Shown piece by piece: positions 1-7,961 of a stretch of DNA of 39,503 nt (positions are counted from its first letter, which is position 1; each line of letters starts with the position of its first letter). The position numbers and the translations under genes were made by a program. The notes beneath the pieces were generated by a model. That model ran no database searches. It had not been told where the DNA came from and saw nothing but the letters and a program-made list of their open reading frames with translations. The stretch spans positions 1,542,288 to 1,581,790 of the forward strand of contig CP070777.1 in NCBI GenBank assembly GCA_020346225.1, given 5' to 3'. Source of the stretch: Candidatus Zixiibacteriota bacterium (GTDB lineage: Bacteria > Zixibacteria > MSB-5A5 > GN15 > FEB-12).

Positions 1-343
1 CGGTGCGAAGTTTTTCAAACTGCGAACGGTAGAGATTGCTTTCGGCGACAATGGTGTCGGCCAGTGAATCTTCAACATCTTGAGAAGCAAGCGCCTCTGA
101 GAATGAGATGATAAGTTGCAGGTTCTCGGCGACAGATTGCAGGGCGAGAGTCAGTTCCACCCATTTATCGAGAGAGGCTTCGTCGATCTGCTCGGGCAAA
201 TCCTTGAGCGCAGTCTCGATTTCCCCCAGGGAATTTTTCACCTTCTCGCGATGTTTTTGGAAATCGGAAGACCGGCTCCCTCCCTTGAAGATAGAGTCAA
301 GGTCCCATCTGGGGGCGGGTGCTATTTTAGCTGCGGTAGTCAT
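1..343 (-). CDS. M3 family oligoendopeptidase F-like, N-terminal 114 codons (cut by window edge)
   Basis: An open frame runs off the left edge of the window. Reading the minus strand from the ATG at 343 gives a protein beginning MTTAAKIAPAPRWDLDSIFK, followed by a helical, charged stretch. The 'RWDLDSIF' opening and the helical segment after it are typical of the N-terminal domain of M3B oligoendopeptidase F enzymes, cytosolic zinc peptidases that cut short peptides. The catalytic HExxH part lies outside the window, so activity cannot be judged. An AGGAG ribosome binding site at 350-354 lies six bases before the ATG and fixes the start. A more distant helical protein cannot be excluded because only the N-terminus is visible. 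Confidence 0.7.
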   Translation of the reverse strand, partial: MTTAAKIAPAPRWDLDSIFKGGSRSSDFQKHREKVKNSLGEIETALKDLPEQIDEASLDKWVELTLALQSVAENLQLIISFSEALASQDVEDSLADTIVAESNLYRSQFEKLRT

Positions 344-418
344 TGTTCACTCCTGACTGAGATAGGATTGAGGCGTATACAGGCGGCCAATATAGGCAAA
401 TCGGAGCCTGAAAGCAAG

Positions 419-443
419 CCGGGCCGACCTGAGGCCGACCCGG
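419..443 (-). terminator. Possible intrinsic terminator of the POT-like transporter gene
   Basis: An 11-bp stem with two G-U pairs (arms 419-429 and 433-443) closes on a three-base loop. It begins about 34 bases after the transporter stop. The tail read on the minus strand is CTTGCTTT, only moderately U-rich, so this is a weak call. Confidence 0.4.
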
Positions 444-476
444 ACAAGTGACGTAGTACTCTAATCGCGGGAAGCG

Positions 477-1946
477 TCAGACATCGGGCGCTTCGTATTT
501 CCTCATCCAGCGGGCATACAGAACCATGCCTATAGCCGAGGCGACCCCGATGGCCGCGAACTGATACCAGAGTTCATAGGGTTTGTATACCGACCAGAGC
601 AGATCGGTGACCTCCTGGTGGGTGAGGCCGGACAACTCGACCAGTTTGTTCATGGCATCGGGCCGGGCAACATCGGTGAGGCTGTAATTTTTCGATAAAT
701 AGTCTATGGCCAGATTGGCCTTGTCACCCATGTTGTCGTAAACATGCCCGGCGAACAGCGAGCCCACCCCCCAGCCGATTCCCTGAGGAATATTGGCATA
801 TCCCATGTAAAGACCCTTCTTGCCCTCGGGCGCAATTACCCCCAGGTACTCGTTCATCTTGGGGGAAGCGAGCATTTCACCCACGGAGAAACAGAGAATG
901 CCCATGAGGCAGAAGTAACCGGAGGTGGTAAAACCGGCTGCAATCAGCCCGAGCGAGGACACCGTGATGCCCAGAGTGATCGAGTGGACCCTTCGCATGC
1001 GTGAGACCAGATAGGAGACGAAGACCACGGCTATCACGATCAGGCCGGCGTTGGCGTTGATCAGCCACTCCTGGGAAATCTGCGGGTGACGGGTCGAGTT
1101 TCGCTGCAGGAGGCCGTCAGGCAGACCCAGGTCGCGGACAACGTTTGAACTGTTGACCCAGTCGACGATGAAATTCGGCAGCATGTCAAAAAGTTGCATG
1201 AACATGAGCCAGAAGCCGGACATTATCAGGATGAAGACGACCAGGCGCAAATTGACGATGTTCTTGAGGGTAATCCAGAAAACGTGAAAGGGGTCCCCCT
1301 TCTGCTCGCCGCCGGCCGGCATATCCTTGTATGTCAGGAGCATGAGGAAATTCAGCGAGATGATGGCGGCGCACCCGTAAAACACGACCGGCCAGGAATA
1401 GCCGTGAAGGTAGTGCGCCAGGGGAGGGCCGAGAAAGCCGCCGACATTTACCACCATGTAAAAGGTGCCCCACCCGACCGAAGAGTTCCTTTTGTTCAGG
1501 GTGTGCACCATGGTTGCCTGGACACCGGGCTTGAAGATGGCCGTGCCCAGTGCCAGGGTACAGCAGCCGATAAGGAACGGGTAGAATTCCCGCTGGGTGG
1601 CCATCAGCAGATAACCGATAATCTTTATGACCGTGGAGGTGGCTATCGTTTTCTTGTAACCGTAGCGGTCGGCGAAGCCGCCGGACAGCATCGGCGTGAG
1701 CGACTGAAACAGCGCCCACCACAGGAAAATCCACCCTTTCTCGGTCTGGGTGAAGTGCAACCCGCCGATCTCGTCGGCCTGGGCGATGTAAATCGGGATG
1801 ACGACGCGAACGCCGTAGTAGGCCAGGCGCTCGATCATTTCCATGATATTGACCATCCAGAACGGCCTGGTCATACCCAGCAGCTGGCCGAACAGGCCCA
1901 ACCTCACTTCTGCCTGACCGGGAGGAGATGATTGCTGGCTCGACAT
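477..1946 (-). CDS. POT/PTR-like MFS transporter (proton-coupled peptide transporter type)
   Basis: 489 residues with about 12 hydrophobic segments, the normal size for a major facilitator. The first membrane helix carries E36-M-I-E39-R40-L-A-Y-Y-G, which matches the ExxER...YYG signature of proton-coupled oligopeptide transporters. The loop after the second helix has 'GGFADRYGYKKT', the usual MFS motif A. This supports proton-driven uptake of di-/tripeptides or a related solute across the inner membrane; the substrate is not readable. The region around residues 255-300 (between mid-protein helices) is longer and more polar than in minimal POTs. No strong ribosome binding site is present; AAGGG lies seven bases upstream of the ATG. 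It is divergent from the Smr gene, and the next minus-strand gene downstream is the M3 peptidase, so peptide import next to a cytosolic oligopeptidase makes functional sense. Confidence 0.8.
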   Translation of the reverse strand: MSSQQSSPPGQAEVRLGLFGQLLGMTRPFWMVNIMEMIERLAYYGVRVVIPIYIAQADEIGGLHFTQTEKGWIFLWWALFQSLTPMLSGGFADRYGYKKTIATSTVIKIIGYLLMATQREFYPFLIGCCTLALGTAIFKPGVQATMVHTLNKRNSSVGWGTFYMVVNVGGFLGPPLAHYLHGYSWPVVFYGCAAIISLNFLMLLTYKDMPAGGEQKGDPFHVFWITLKNIVNLRLVVFILIMSGFWLMFMQLFDMLPNFIVDWVNSSNVVRDLGLPDGLLQRNSTRHPQISQEWLINANAGLIVIAVVFVSYLVSRMRRVHSITLGITVSSLGLIAAGFTTSGYFCLMGILCFSVGEMLASPKMNEYLGVIAPEGKKGLYMGYANIPQGIGWGVGSLFAGHVYDNMGDKANLAIDYLSKNYSLTDVARPDAMNKLVELSGLTHQEVTDLLWSVYKPYELWYQFAAIGVASAIGMVLYARWMRKYEAPDV

Positions 1947-2051
1947 TGATGACCCTTCATCGTGAATGTTGGAGGATTTTCCCCAATAAAGGGCAGGAAA
2001 CGGCGACGGTCAACAGCAAAGGTGACCGGCCCGATCCCCTCACTATTTGGT

Positions 2052-2080
2052 TTGAGAAAGAGGCGCTCACGCCTTATAAT
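2052..2080 (+). promoter_or_regulatory. Sigma70-type promoter for the Smr gene
   Basis: TTGAGA (2052-2057), a 17-base spacer, then a consensus TATAAT (2075-2080). The predicted transcript start near 2087 leaves an 18-base leader before the ATG at 2105. Confidence 0.6.
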
Positions 2081-2104
2081 TAAATTGCATCCGGCCGGAA
2101 TATT

Positions 2105-2389
2105 ATGCCTGATACCAACGACAGTCCTTCTGAGCACCCTATCGACGGCACCCTTGACCTGCACCTGTTTGCCCCCGAGGACACCCGGGAGGTGGTGCTG
2201 GAATACATCCGGACCTGCCTGGACAGAGGCATCACCAGGCTCCGGATAGTACATGGAAAAGGGCTAGGTGTTAAACGAGAGATAGTTCATTCTGTTTTGG
2301 CCGGGCACCCCGACGTGACCCGGTACTACCACGAGGGCGGCAGCGGCGGGGGCTGGGGCGCCACGGTCGTTGATCTGAAGTCGAAATAG
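2105..2389 (+). CDS. Small stand-alone Smr domain protein
   Basis: 94 residues, essentially only an Smr (small MutS-related) domain. The visible signatures are 'LDLHLF' (residues 17-22), 'IVHGKGLG' (48-55) and the C-terminal 'GGGWGATVVDL'. They match the three conserved blocks of Smr domains, which are known as nucleic acid nicking or RNA-cleaving modules, as at the end of MutS2. The first 13 residues are polar and probably disordered. There is no MutS2 ATPase part in this gene or next to it, so it is a single-domain family member. It has its own promoter and a strong downstream terminator and is therefore probably monocistronic. The specific substrate (DNA junctions, collided ribosomes, mRNA) cannot be inferred. 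Confidence 0.85.
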   Translation: MPDTNDSPSEHPIDGTLDLHLFAPEDTREVVLEYIRTCLDRGITRLRIVHGKGLGVKREIVHSVLAGHPDVTRYYHEGGSGGGWGATVVDLKSK

Positions 2390-2402
2390 GAAGACGCCGA
2401 GG

Positions 2403-2443
2403 GCCAAAGCAAAAGCCCTCCTGTGGAGGGCTTTTGCCTTGGC
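2403..2443. terminator. Bidirectional intrinsic terminator between the Smr gene and the M1 peptidase gene
   Basis: A 19-bp hairpin with one mismatch and a TGT loop. The core is GCCCTCC/GGAGGGC flanked by AAAA on the left and TTTT on the right, so it can stop transcripts from both sides. It starts 13 bases after the Smr stop. Confidence 0.8.
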
Positions 2444-2717
2444 GGTCTGGTACTGCTTTTCTCAGTACGACCTTCTCAGTGCCGCCGGACTCTCCAGCCT
2501 TCATACGCTCGAAGAGCTCACCCGAAGTATATCGTGAGGCATCCCGTTTTTGTCTTCCTATCGGCTCGCTCGATTCAAGACGGGGTAAGCGGTGTCTGTC
2601 CGGAGATGCTGCGAGTATCGGAGCCGGTAACGGACGGGGTCGGGACAGACTTCGGTCAACTGCACGATAAGTCAATCGGGCGGTCAAGTCAAGCGAAATG
2701 CCGGGGCGCCGAACTCG
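2444..2717. other. Intergenic stretch with no recognised gene
   Basis: Together with the terminator this makes a 328-base gene-free gap between the stops of two converging genes. I see no tRNA, SRP RNA, RNase P or tmRNA signature and no start with a good ribosome binding site. An open frame on the minus strand (2271-2687) crosses the terminator and has arginine/proline-rich shadow composition at both ends. Confidence 0.4.
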
Positions 2718-5030
2718 CTACTGTTTTATTTTTGCCAGAACCGATTCGAACGGATTCAGCCGAAGTTTCCTGGGCTTCGAGGGCAGGTCGGGCAGGGTGA
2801 ACTCATAGTCCAGACTTTCCACAGTAATGCGAACGTAGGCCTTACTGTCCTCGGTGATCTCGATTTCCAGCGGATAGATCATGGCGAAGTCTTCCGGGAC
2901 GCCGGTGGTCACTATCCGGCACCGCGCGATATAGCCCCCCTTACCGTCAACATCGATGTTGTACGTGAACTCGCATTCGGGCAGAGCGCTGGAATAAACC
3001 CACTGGTCAAAGAACCAGGTCATATCCATGCCGGCATACTTCTCGACCAGGCGTTTGAAGTCACTGGTCCTCACGTTGGCGCCGCGCTTGGTCCCGTACC
3101 ACTCCTTGAGCATGGTGAAGAAGACATCCTCGTTCATAGTCCGCAGATCAATCAGCATGTTTCTGAGCATGTGAAGGATCCAGGCCCCTTTCTTGTATAT
3201 GACGAGGCCGAAATCTCCCCTGCTCTTGGTACTTGAAGTGCGGTACCCCAGTGCCACGGGACCGGCTTCCTCGCCGGAGCTGAAGAGATACTGGCGCACC
3301 GAGTAGATGTCATTGCGGTATTCTTTGAGCCGATCGAGGAACTGGTCGTTGCCGGCCACCGCCTGCAGGTATAGAAGAGCGCTGTAGGTGGCAAAGCCTT
3401 CGGTGAGCCACTGGTCATGGTAAGTTTCCCGGTCGACGCCGACACCCCACCACTGATGGGCGACTTCGTGCGCCCGGAAGGAGCGTTGATACCCCCAAGT
3501 GTCGGTGCGCTGCCAGGTATCGAAACCGAGATGCAGAAAGCCGGGGAAGGCCTCACCATGGGAGGTTAGAATCTCACTCACTGACATTCGTTCGTACGGG
3601 TACGGGCCGAAGTGGTGCGAGAACAGGCGAATGGCATTGATGATATCAGCGGCCACCTGCTTCTCCATGTCCTTTCCGGTGAGTATGGCTTCCTCCGCGA
3701 GAATGCGGCCGTACTCGTCATGCAACTTTTCGGAGAAATAAACATCGATCGGAGCGACATCCTTCTCTTCGAACGTGTACTTCTTCAGGTTGCCGATGGT
3801 GAAGGATGCATTCGGGACCGGCGGGACAACTTTCCAGGTAGTGATCAGGGTGTCGCCGCTTATCTCCTCGGCGGTCAGGTTGCCGCTCGCCACAAAGGCG
3901 AAGTCCTTGTGAGTCTTGAACTTCAGATTAAAGAGGGCTCGCTGACGGAAGCCATAGCGCGGATACCAATGGGCTTTGGCCTGAACAAAGAACTCGCCCA
4001 TTTCTCTTTTCACCACGTCACCGCCATAATAGAAGCGCAGCGTAGTTATTTCACCGGCCGTCAGCGGACGGTCAAAAAAGAGGTAGAGAGGTTCCGGTAG
4101 GTCTTTCTCTTCATAGCGAACAAATTCGACCCTCTGGCCGGCCGAGTCAACGATACTGTCGACGGTCAGCTCCCGGTGCAGCTCCATCGGCAAAAGCTGT
4201 GTCGGTCCGACCTTTACCTCGAGAGACACGTCGGCCACGGCATTGAAATCGGCGCCGGAACTGATTGAAGCTTCGATGTTGTACCGGTAGACTTCGACGC
4301 ACTCCTTGCATAGCCCGTTGATATTGACGTAAGTGGGGTCGATGTACTGGGAATACTGGCAAACGGTTTCCATGAAGTCGGTCCCGGGTTCCCAGAAGCG
4401 CTTCAAAAAGTTCACCTCTTCGCGTTCATGGGGGTCAAACATATAGAAGACCCGGCCCCCCTTGTCCAGGGCGGTACTCACGAAGAGGAAGGGGCGCTGC
4501 GACGGATGGGTGACGCCGCGCAGGGCACGGAAGACAAAAGTGCTCACGACCATTTCATGCAGGTCCTCGACGCTCCCGTCCTGACCGGATGTAAACAGTT
4601 CGGTCGCCGCCTTACCGTGGGAGACAATCTGCTCATAGAACTCCGGCGAAAACAGAAGATACATCTTCTCGAAGGACCGATTGAGAGAATCGCTTTCCAT
4701 AAAACGGCGGAGTTGTTCCTTTTCGATATTCACCGGTGGTGCATACTGGAAGCTGCCCTCTCCATCGAAGAAGGCGCCGAAGACAACGTCATCAGAATCG
4801 ATCCGAACCGGTTTGAAGAAGGCCAATCGGCCGAAGTTGAAGCGGATCCTCAGGTCCTTGTGCTCAAGCTCGAGCTGACTCACGTCAAGCGTGGTCGCGG
4901 TGTCAAGGGCGGGCCAGTACATGTCCCGGTAGGCTGCCACAAGTTCCGTGCCGTCGGAAGCGCCCGCGGCGGCGCCGAACAGGCAGGCAACAAACACAGC
5001 CGGTATGCCATACTTCATCATTGCTTTCAA
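2718..5030 (-). CDS. Exported M1 family zinc metallopeptidase
   Basis: 770 residues with an N-terminal signal peptide ending near 'GAAAGA', so periplasmic or secreted. The C-terminal half holds the gluzincin active site: H521-E-V-A-H525 and E544 (HExxH-X18-E), followed by the 'IYKKGAWIL' segment that carries the catalytic tyrosine in M1 enzymes. The aminopeptidase GxMEN-type motif is not canonical: about 28 residues before HExxH the chain reads G492-E493-A494-F495-P496-G497 where relatives have GGMEYPG or GAMEN. The first half is beta-rich and resembles the extended N-terminal domains of bacterial M1-like proteins. The start is a TTG at 5030, chosen because AAGGAG lies six bases upstream; in-frame ATGs at codons 4 and 5 are too far from it. 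It is 30 bases behind the M48 gene and probably co-transcribed. Confidence 0.87.
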   Translation of the reverse strand: MKAMMKYGIPAVFVACLFGAAAGASDGTELVAAYRDMYWPALDTATTLDVSQLELEHKDLRIRFNFGRLAFFKPVRIDSDDVVFGAFFDGEGSFQYAPPVNIEKEQLRRFMESDSLNRSFEKMYLLFSPEFYEQIVSHGKAATELFTSGQDGSVEDLHEMVVSTFVFRALRGVTHPSQRPFLFVSTALDKGGRVFYMFDPHEREEVNFLKRFWEPGTDFMETVCQYSQYIDPTYVNINGLCKECVEVYRYNIEASISSGADFNAVADVSLEVKVGPTQLLPMELHRELTVDSIVDSAGQRVEFVRYEEKDLPEPLYLFFDRPLTAGEITTLRFYYGGDVVKREMGEFFVQAKAHWYPRYGFRQRALFNLKFKTHKDFAFVASGNLTAEEISGDTLITTWKVVPPVPNASFTIGNLKKYTFEEKDVAPIDVYFSEKLHDEYGRILAEEAILTGKDMEKQVAADIINAIRLFSHHFGPYPYERMSVSEILTSHGEAFPGFLHLGFDTWQRTDTWGYQRSFRAHEVAHQWWGVGVDRETYHDQWLTEGFATYSALLYLQAVAGNDQFLDRLKEYRNDIYSVRQYLFSSGEEAGPVALGYRTSSTKSRGDFGLVIYKKGAWILHMLRNMLIDLRTMNEDVFFTMLKEWYGTKRGANVRTSDFKRLVEKYAGMDMTWFFDQWVYSSALPECEFTYNIDVDGKGGYIARCRIVTTGVPEDFAMIYPLEIEITEDSKAYVRITVESLDYEFTLPDLPSKPRKLRLNPFESVLAKIKQ

Positions 5031-5036
5031 ATCTCA

Positions 5037-5042
5037 CTCCTT
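5037..5042 (-). promoter_or_regulatory. Ribosome binding site deciding the TTG start of the M1 peptidase
   Basis: AAGGAG on the minus strand, six bases before TTG at 5030. The next in-frame ATG is nine bases further and would have poor spacing. Confidence 0.6.
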
Positions 5043-5060
5043 TATTGACCACGGCCGCTC

Positions 5061-6362
5061 TCAGGGCCGATAATTGCGCACGAACGAAATCCGTTTGTTC
5101 AGAGCCGGATGGCTGTAGAACCAGAATTCGATGGCGGGATGCGGATCGGGATCGGACAGGTTGAACACGGAGAGTTTGTCGAACGCCGTCGCCGCCGTCT
5201 CGCCCGACACCCCCGAAATGTCCATCGCGAACCGGTCGGCCTGTCGCTCCATGTGCCGACTGCAGCCGTTCGTGATCGGATTGAACAGAAACGACAGTAT
5301 TGCCAGGAAGATCACTATCAGCGGCAACGAGGCAAAGTCATCCAGGCGGTTAAACCCGAAACGCCCCTGAAACCTTCTTATAACCGGCGGTATGAGGCGG
5401 CTGCTCAGCCAGAGTCCCCCGGCAATGAAGATGATGGCCACGGCCAGCCCTTTCCAGATATGGTGCATCAGGTAGTGCCCCATCTCGTGACCCATGACGA
5501 ACTTTATTTCATCGCCGGTGAAGTTGTCGATCATGGTGTCGTACAGGACAATCCGTCTGGTGCTGAACAGGCCCGTGACATAGGCATTGATTTTGGAGGA
5601 CTGCTTGGAGGCATTAACCTGAAATACGTGGGAGCCTTCGATGCCGGCCTCATCGGCCAGGGACAGAATTTCCGCTTCGAGCTGCTTATCCTGAAGCGGT
5701 TCGAACTTGTTGAAGAGCGGCGAGATCACCACCGGGACCAGTACAATAACGAAGACGGCAAAGGGTATCGACGCCGCCGAGAACCAGAGCCACCATCTTC
5801 TGGTCTTTTCGATGACCAGATACAAGAGCCAGACCGGTATGATGCCGACCACAATCGTAATCGCCAGACCGAGCAGGTCCTCGCCCAGCCACGCGATGAA
5901 AGTCTGATTCATGAATCCGTATTTTGCTTCGACAAGAAATCCTCGATAAACGTGAAAGGGGAAATTCAGCAGGTAATCGGCTATAACAAACAGGGCCAAA
6001 AAGAGCCAGAGCACCAGGAATTTTCGCCGCGCCACACGGGCCCAGGTTCTCAGCCTGGCCGAAAGGCCGGTAAACAGGATGAGCGACATCACTGCGAGAG
6101 TGATGAAGAACCCCGCGAAGCGCCAGATATTATTGAGTTTCGAATACGCTATCAGTTTGGCGCGCCTTTCCGCCGACATCGGATACACGACATCGGCGGC
6201 GGATTCCGCTGCCGGCGCCGACAGCGAATCAGCGGCCGCCCCGGTAAGTGTTGAGGGCGCGGCCAGAGTGGAATCGGTCGTCTCCGCCGCGGCATCGAGG
6301 CAAACGGCAGCTGCTACTGTCAGCAGAAGCAGTGATGTCAGGATATGTTTGTAAGCTGGCAT
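5061..6362 (-). CDS. M48 family (Ste24/CAAX protease-like) membrane metallopeptidase
   Basis: 433 residues. The zinc site is H292-E-M-G-H296 with the third ligand E372 in 'ERQADRFAMD', both diagnostic of M48 peptidases. The segment from about residue 65 onward, with four or more membrane helices before the zinc site, matches the Ste24-type M48_N plus peptidase layout of roughly 360 residues. Such proteases sit in the cytoplasmic membrane and cut membrane or C-terminal peptide substrates. Unusually, an extra N-terminal part precedes this: a signal-peptide-like segment (residues 1-26) and a low-complexity Ala/Ser/Thr/Asp linker to about residue 60, which would place the linker in the periplasm. 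No ribosome binding site is seen. It has its own promoter and the M1 peptidase gene follows after 30 bases, a likely two-gene proteolysis operon. Confidence 0.87.
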   Translation of the reverse strand: MPAYKHILTSLLLLTVAAAVCLDAAAETTDSTLAAPSTLTGAAADSLSAPAAESAADVVYPMSAERRAKLIAYSKLNNIWRFAGFFITLAVMSLILFTGLSARLRTWARVARRKFLVLWLFLALFVIADYLLNFPFHVYRGFLVEAKYGFMNQTFIAWLGEDLLGLAITIVVGIIPVWLLYLVIEKTRRWWLWFSAASIPFAVFVIVLVPVVISPLFNKFEPLQDKQLEAEILSLADEAGIEGSHVFQVNASKQSSKINAYVTGLFSTRRIVLYDTMIDNFTGDEIKFVMGHEMGHYLMHHIWKGLAVAIIFIAGGLWLSSRLIPPVIRRFQGRFGFNRLDDFASLPLIVIFLAILSFLFNPITNGCSRHMERQADRFAMDISGVSGETAATAFDKLSVFNLSDPDPHPAIEFWFYSHPALNKRISFVRNYRP

Positions 6363-6397
6363 AGGATACGCATTGTTACGGGTGGTGGAATCTACGC

Positions 6398-6427
6398 AAA
6401 TTACCCCGCTTTACTCTCGGCTGTCAA
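6398..6427 (-). promoter_or_regulatory. Sigma70-type promoter for the M48-M1 peptidase operon
   Basis: On the minus strand a consensus TTGACA (6422-6427), 18-base spacer, then TAATTT (6398-6403, of the TANNNT type). The predicted start near 6391 leaves a leader of about 28 bases. Confidence 0.55.
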
Positions 6428-6613
6428 GGGTATATTTTTGTCCAACAGGGCCCTGAACGAAAATAGTCAAACGATTCGCGTCTTTACTATAGTACGCAGG
6501 GATGACCGGATTGTTCGGGTATCACCGCCGGGCGGGTCAGAATCGCGCGGAAGGAATCATCCTCCGAGTAAAAGTCGAGAAGCCTGTCGCGCTGTCAGAG
6601 GAGGTCGCACCGA

Positions 6614-6642
6614 CAAGAAGAAAGGCTGTTTCGGGGACAGCC
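6614..6642 (-). terminator. Intrinsic terminator of fbaB
   Basis: Minus-strand stem GGCTGT/ACAGCC (6637-6642 with 6624-6629), seven-base loop, followed by TTTCTTCTT. It lies about 25 bases past the fbaB stop. Confidence 0.65.
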
Positions 6643-6667
6643 CTTTGTCGTTCGTGTTGAAGAGGCC

Positions 6668-7717
6668 TCAGGCGACAGTGACCTCCTTGCAGAGGTACAC
6701 ATCCTGAATGGCGTTAAGCAACTCGACACCTTCCTTCATGGGTCGCTGGAAAGCCTTGCGTCCCGATATCAGACCGGTGCCGCCGGCGCGCTTGTTGATG
6801 ACGGCGGTCCTCACCGCCTGGGCCATGTCGGTATCGCCGGCCGAGGCGCCGCCGGAATTAATCAGCCCGACGCGACCCATATAACAGTTGGCTACCTGAT
6901 AACGGGTCAGATCGATGGGGTTGTCCGAGGTCAACTCGTCGTACACCTTCTTGTGTGTCTTGCCGAACTTCAGGGCGTTGTAGCCGCCGTTGTTTTCCGG
7001 CTGCTTTTGCTTGACGATGTCGGCTTCGATAGTCACGCCGATGTGATTGGCCTGTCCCGTCAGGTCGGCCGAGACATGGTAATCCTTGTCCTTTTTGAAT
7101 TCCGGATTACGAAGGTAACACCACAATACCGTGAACAGGCCGAGTTCATGAGCATAAGAGAAAGCCTCGGTTGCTTCCTGCAACTGGCGCATACCGTTAT
7201 CGGAACCGAAGTAAATGGTCGCGCCGACACCAACCGCGCCGAGGTTGAAAGCGTCCTTGACCGACGCGAACATGACCTGGTCAAAGGTGTTGGGATAAGT
7301 GAGCAGCTCATTGTGATTCAACTTCAGAATCATGGGTATCCTGTGCGCATACTTGCGGGCAATAGCCCCCAGCACGCCGAAGGTCGAGGCCACGCCGTTG
7401 CAGCCGCCTTCGATAGCCAGCTCCACGATCTTACCGGGGTCAAAGTAATCGGGATTGGGCGCAAACGAGGCCCCGCCGGAATGTTCGATCCCCTGATCGA
7501 CCGGGAGTATCGATACATAACCGGTTCCGGCCAGTCGGCCGGTGTTAAACAGCCAGTTGAGTGAGCGCATCACCGCCGGTGTCCGATCGGACCCGGCGAC
7601 GACACGATCGACAAAATCCGGTCCCGGCAGATGCAGACGTGATTTGGAGATAGTCTTACAATCGTGGGTCAACAGGCTCTTGTCCGTTCCCAGCAGCTGC
7701 TCAATTTTACTGATCAT
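6668..7717 (-). CDS. fbaB: Class I fructose-bisphosphate aldolase, FbaB (DhnA) type
   Basis: 349 residues, the same length as E. coli FbaB (350) and alignable to it almost end to end. Conserved blocks include '[10 protein letters not shown]', '[19 protein letters not shown]', 'LKLNHNE', '[13 protein letters not shown]', '[12 protein letters not shown]', the 'DIVKQK' segment with the Schiff-base lysine region, and '[17 protein letters not shown]'. The enzyme interconverts fructose 1,6-bisphosphate with dihydroxyacetone phosphate and glyceraldehyde 3-phosphate in the cytosol, for glycolysis or gluconeogenesis, by a metal-independent lysine mechanism. A GGGAG ribosome binding site (7726-7730) lies eight bases before the ATG. 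The gene is flanked by terminators on both sides and is probably transcribed alone. Very secure assignment. Confidence 0.96.
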   Translation of the reverse strand: MISKIEQLLGTDKSLLTHDCKTISKSRLHLPGPDFVDRVVAGSDRTPAVMRSLNWLFNTGRLAGTGYVSILPVDQGIEHSGGASFAPNPDYFDPGKIVELAIEGGCNGVASTFGVLGAIARKYAHRIPMILKLNHNELLTYPNTFDQVMFASVKDAFNLGAVGVGATIYFGSDNGMRQLQEATEAFSYAHELGLFTVLWCYLRNPEFKKDKDYHVSADLTGQANHIGVTIEADIVKQKQPENNGGYNALKFGKTHKKVYDELTSDNPIDLTRYQVANCYMGRVGLINSGGASAGDTDMAQAVRTAVINKRAGGTGLISGRKAFQRPMKEGVELLNAIQDVYLCKEVTVA

Positions 7718-7728
7718 CTTGGAATCTC

Positions 7729-7800
7729 CCTAAGTTGGATTTCAATTATGACCGATAGATAACGCCTTTTCGGCGCCTTGGCAATAGCTTTCCTAAGTTG
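7729..7800. repeat. Pair of 9-bp direct repeats upstream of fbaB
   Basis: CCTAAGTTG occurs at 7729-7737 and again at 7792-7800, exactly 63 bases apart. The first copy abuts the fbaB ribosome binding site. Could be a regulator site pair or chance. Confidence 0.3.
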
Positions 7801-7902
7801 TTCCCGAGCAATGGGATGCGAGCAATTTTCGGTATCACACGACCCCGGCGGTGACAAAATCGGCACACGCTCGCACCGACACAAAGGCGGGGAACAGACG
7901 TC

Positions 7903-7934
7903 AAAAAAAACCGCCGGGACCAGACGCCCGGCGG
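7903..7934 (-). terminator. Strong intrinsic terminator of the DUF5916 gene
   Basis: Minus-strand stem CCGCCGGG/CCCGGCGG (8 perfect GC-rich pairs, 8-base loop) followed by eight T (7903-7910). It begins 27 bases after the stop codon. Confidence 0.9.
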
Positions 7935-7961
7935 GTTTTGCGCGGAAACCTCCGCGTCAAA

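Larger units (their letters stand above)
6363..6667. other. 305-base intergenic region between fbaB and the M48 gene
   Basis: It contains the M48 promoter (6398-6427) and the fbaB terminator (6614-6642). Between them I see only a 10-bp palindrome TACTATAGTA at 6485-6494, about 60 bases upstream of the M48 -35 box, and no gene. Confidence 0.5.

Noticed and set aside
2271-2687. A 138-codon minus-strand open frame between the Smr and M1 genes
   Set aside because: It crosses the terminator hairpin and overlaps the Smr gene; both ends are arginine/proline-rich. Only its middle looks protein-like, which I list as a low-interest observation rather than a gene.
5109-6254. A 381-codon plus-strand open frame opposite the M48 gene
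   Set aside because: Antisense shadow with charged, repetitive composition; the M48 zinc motif lies on the other strand.
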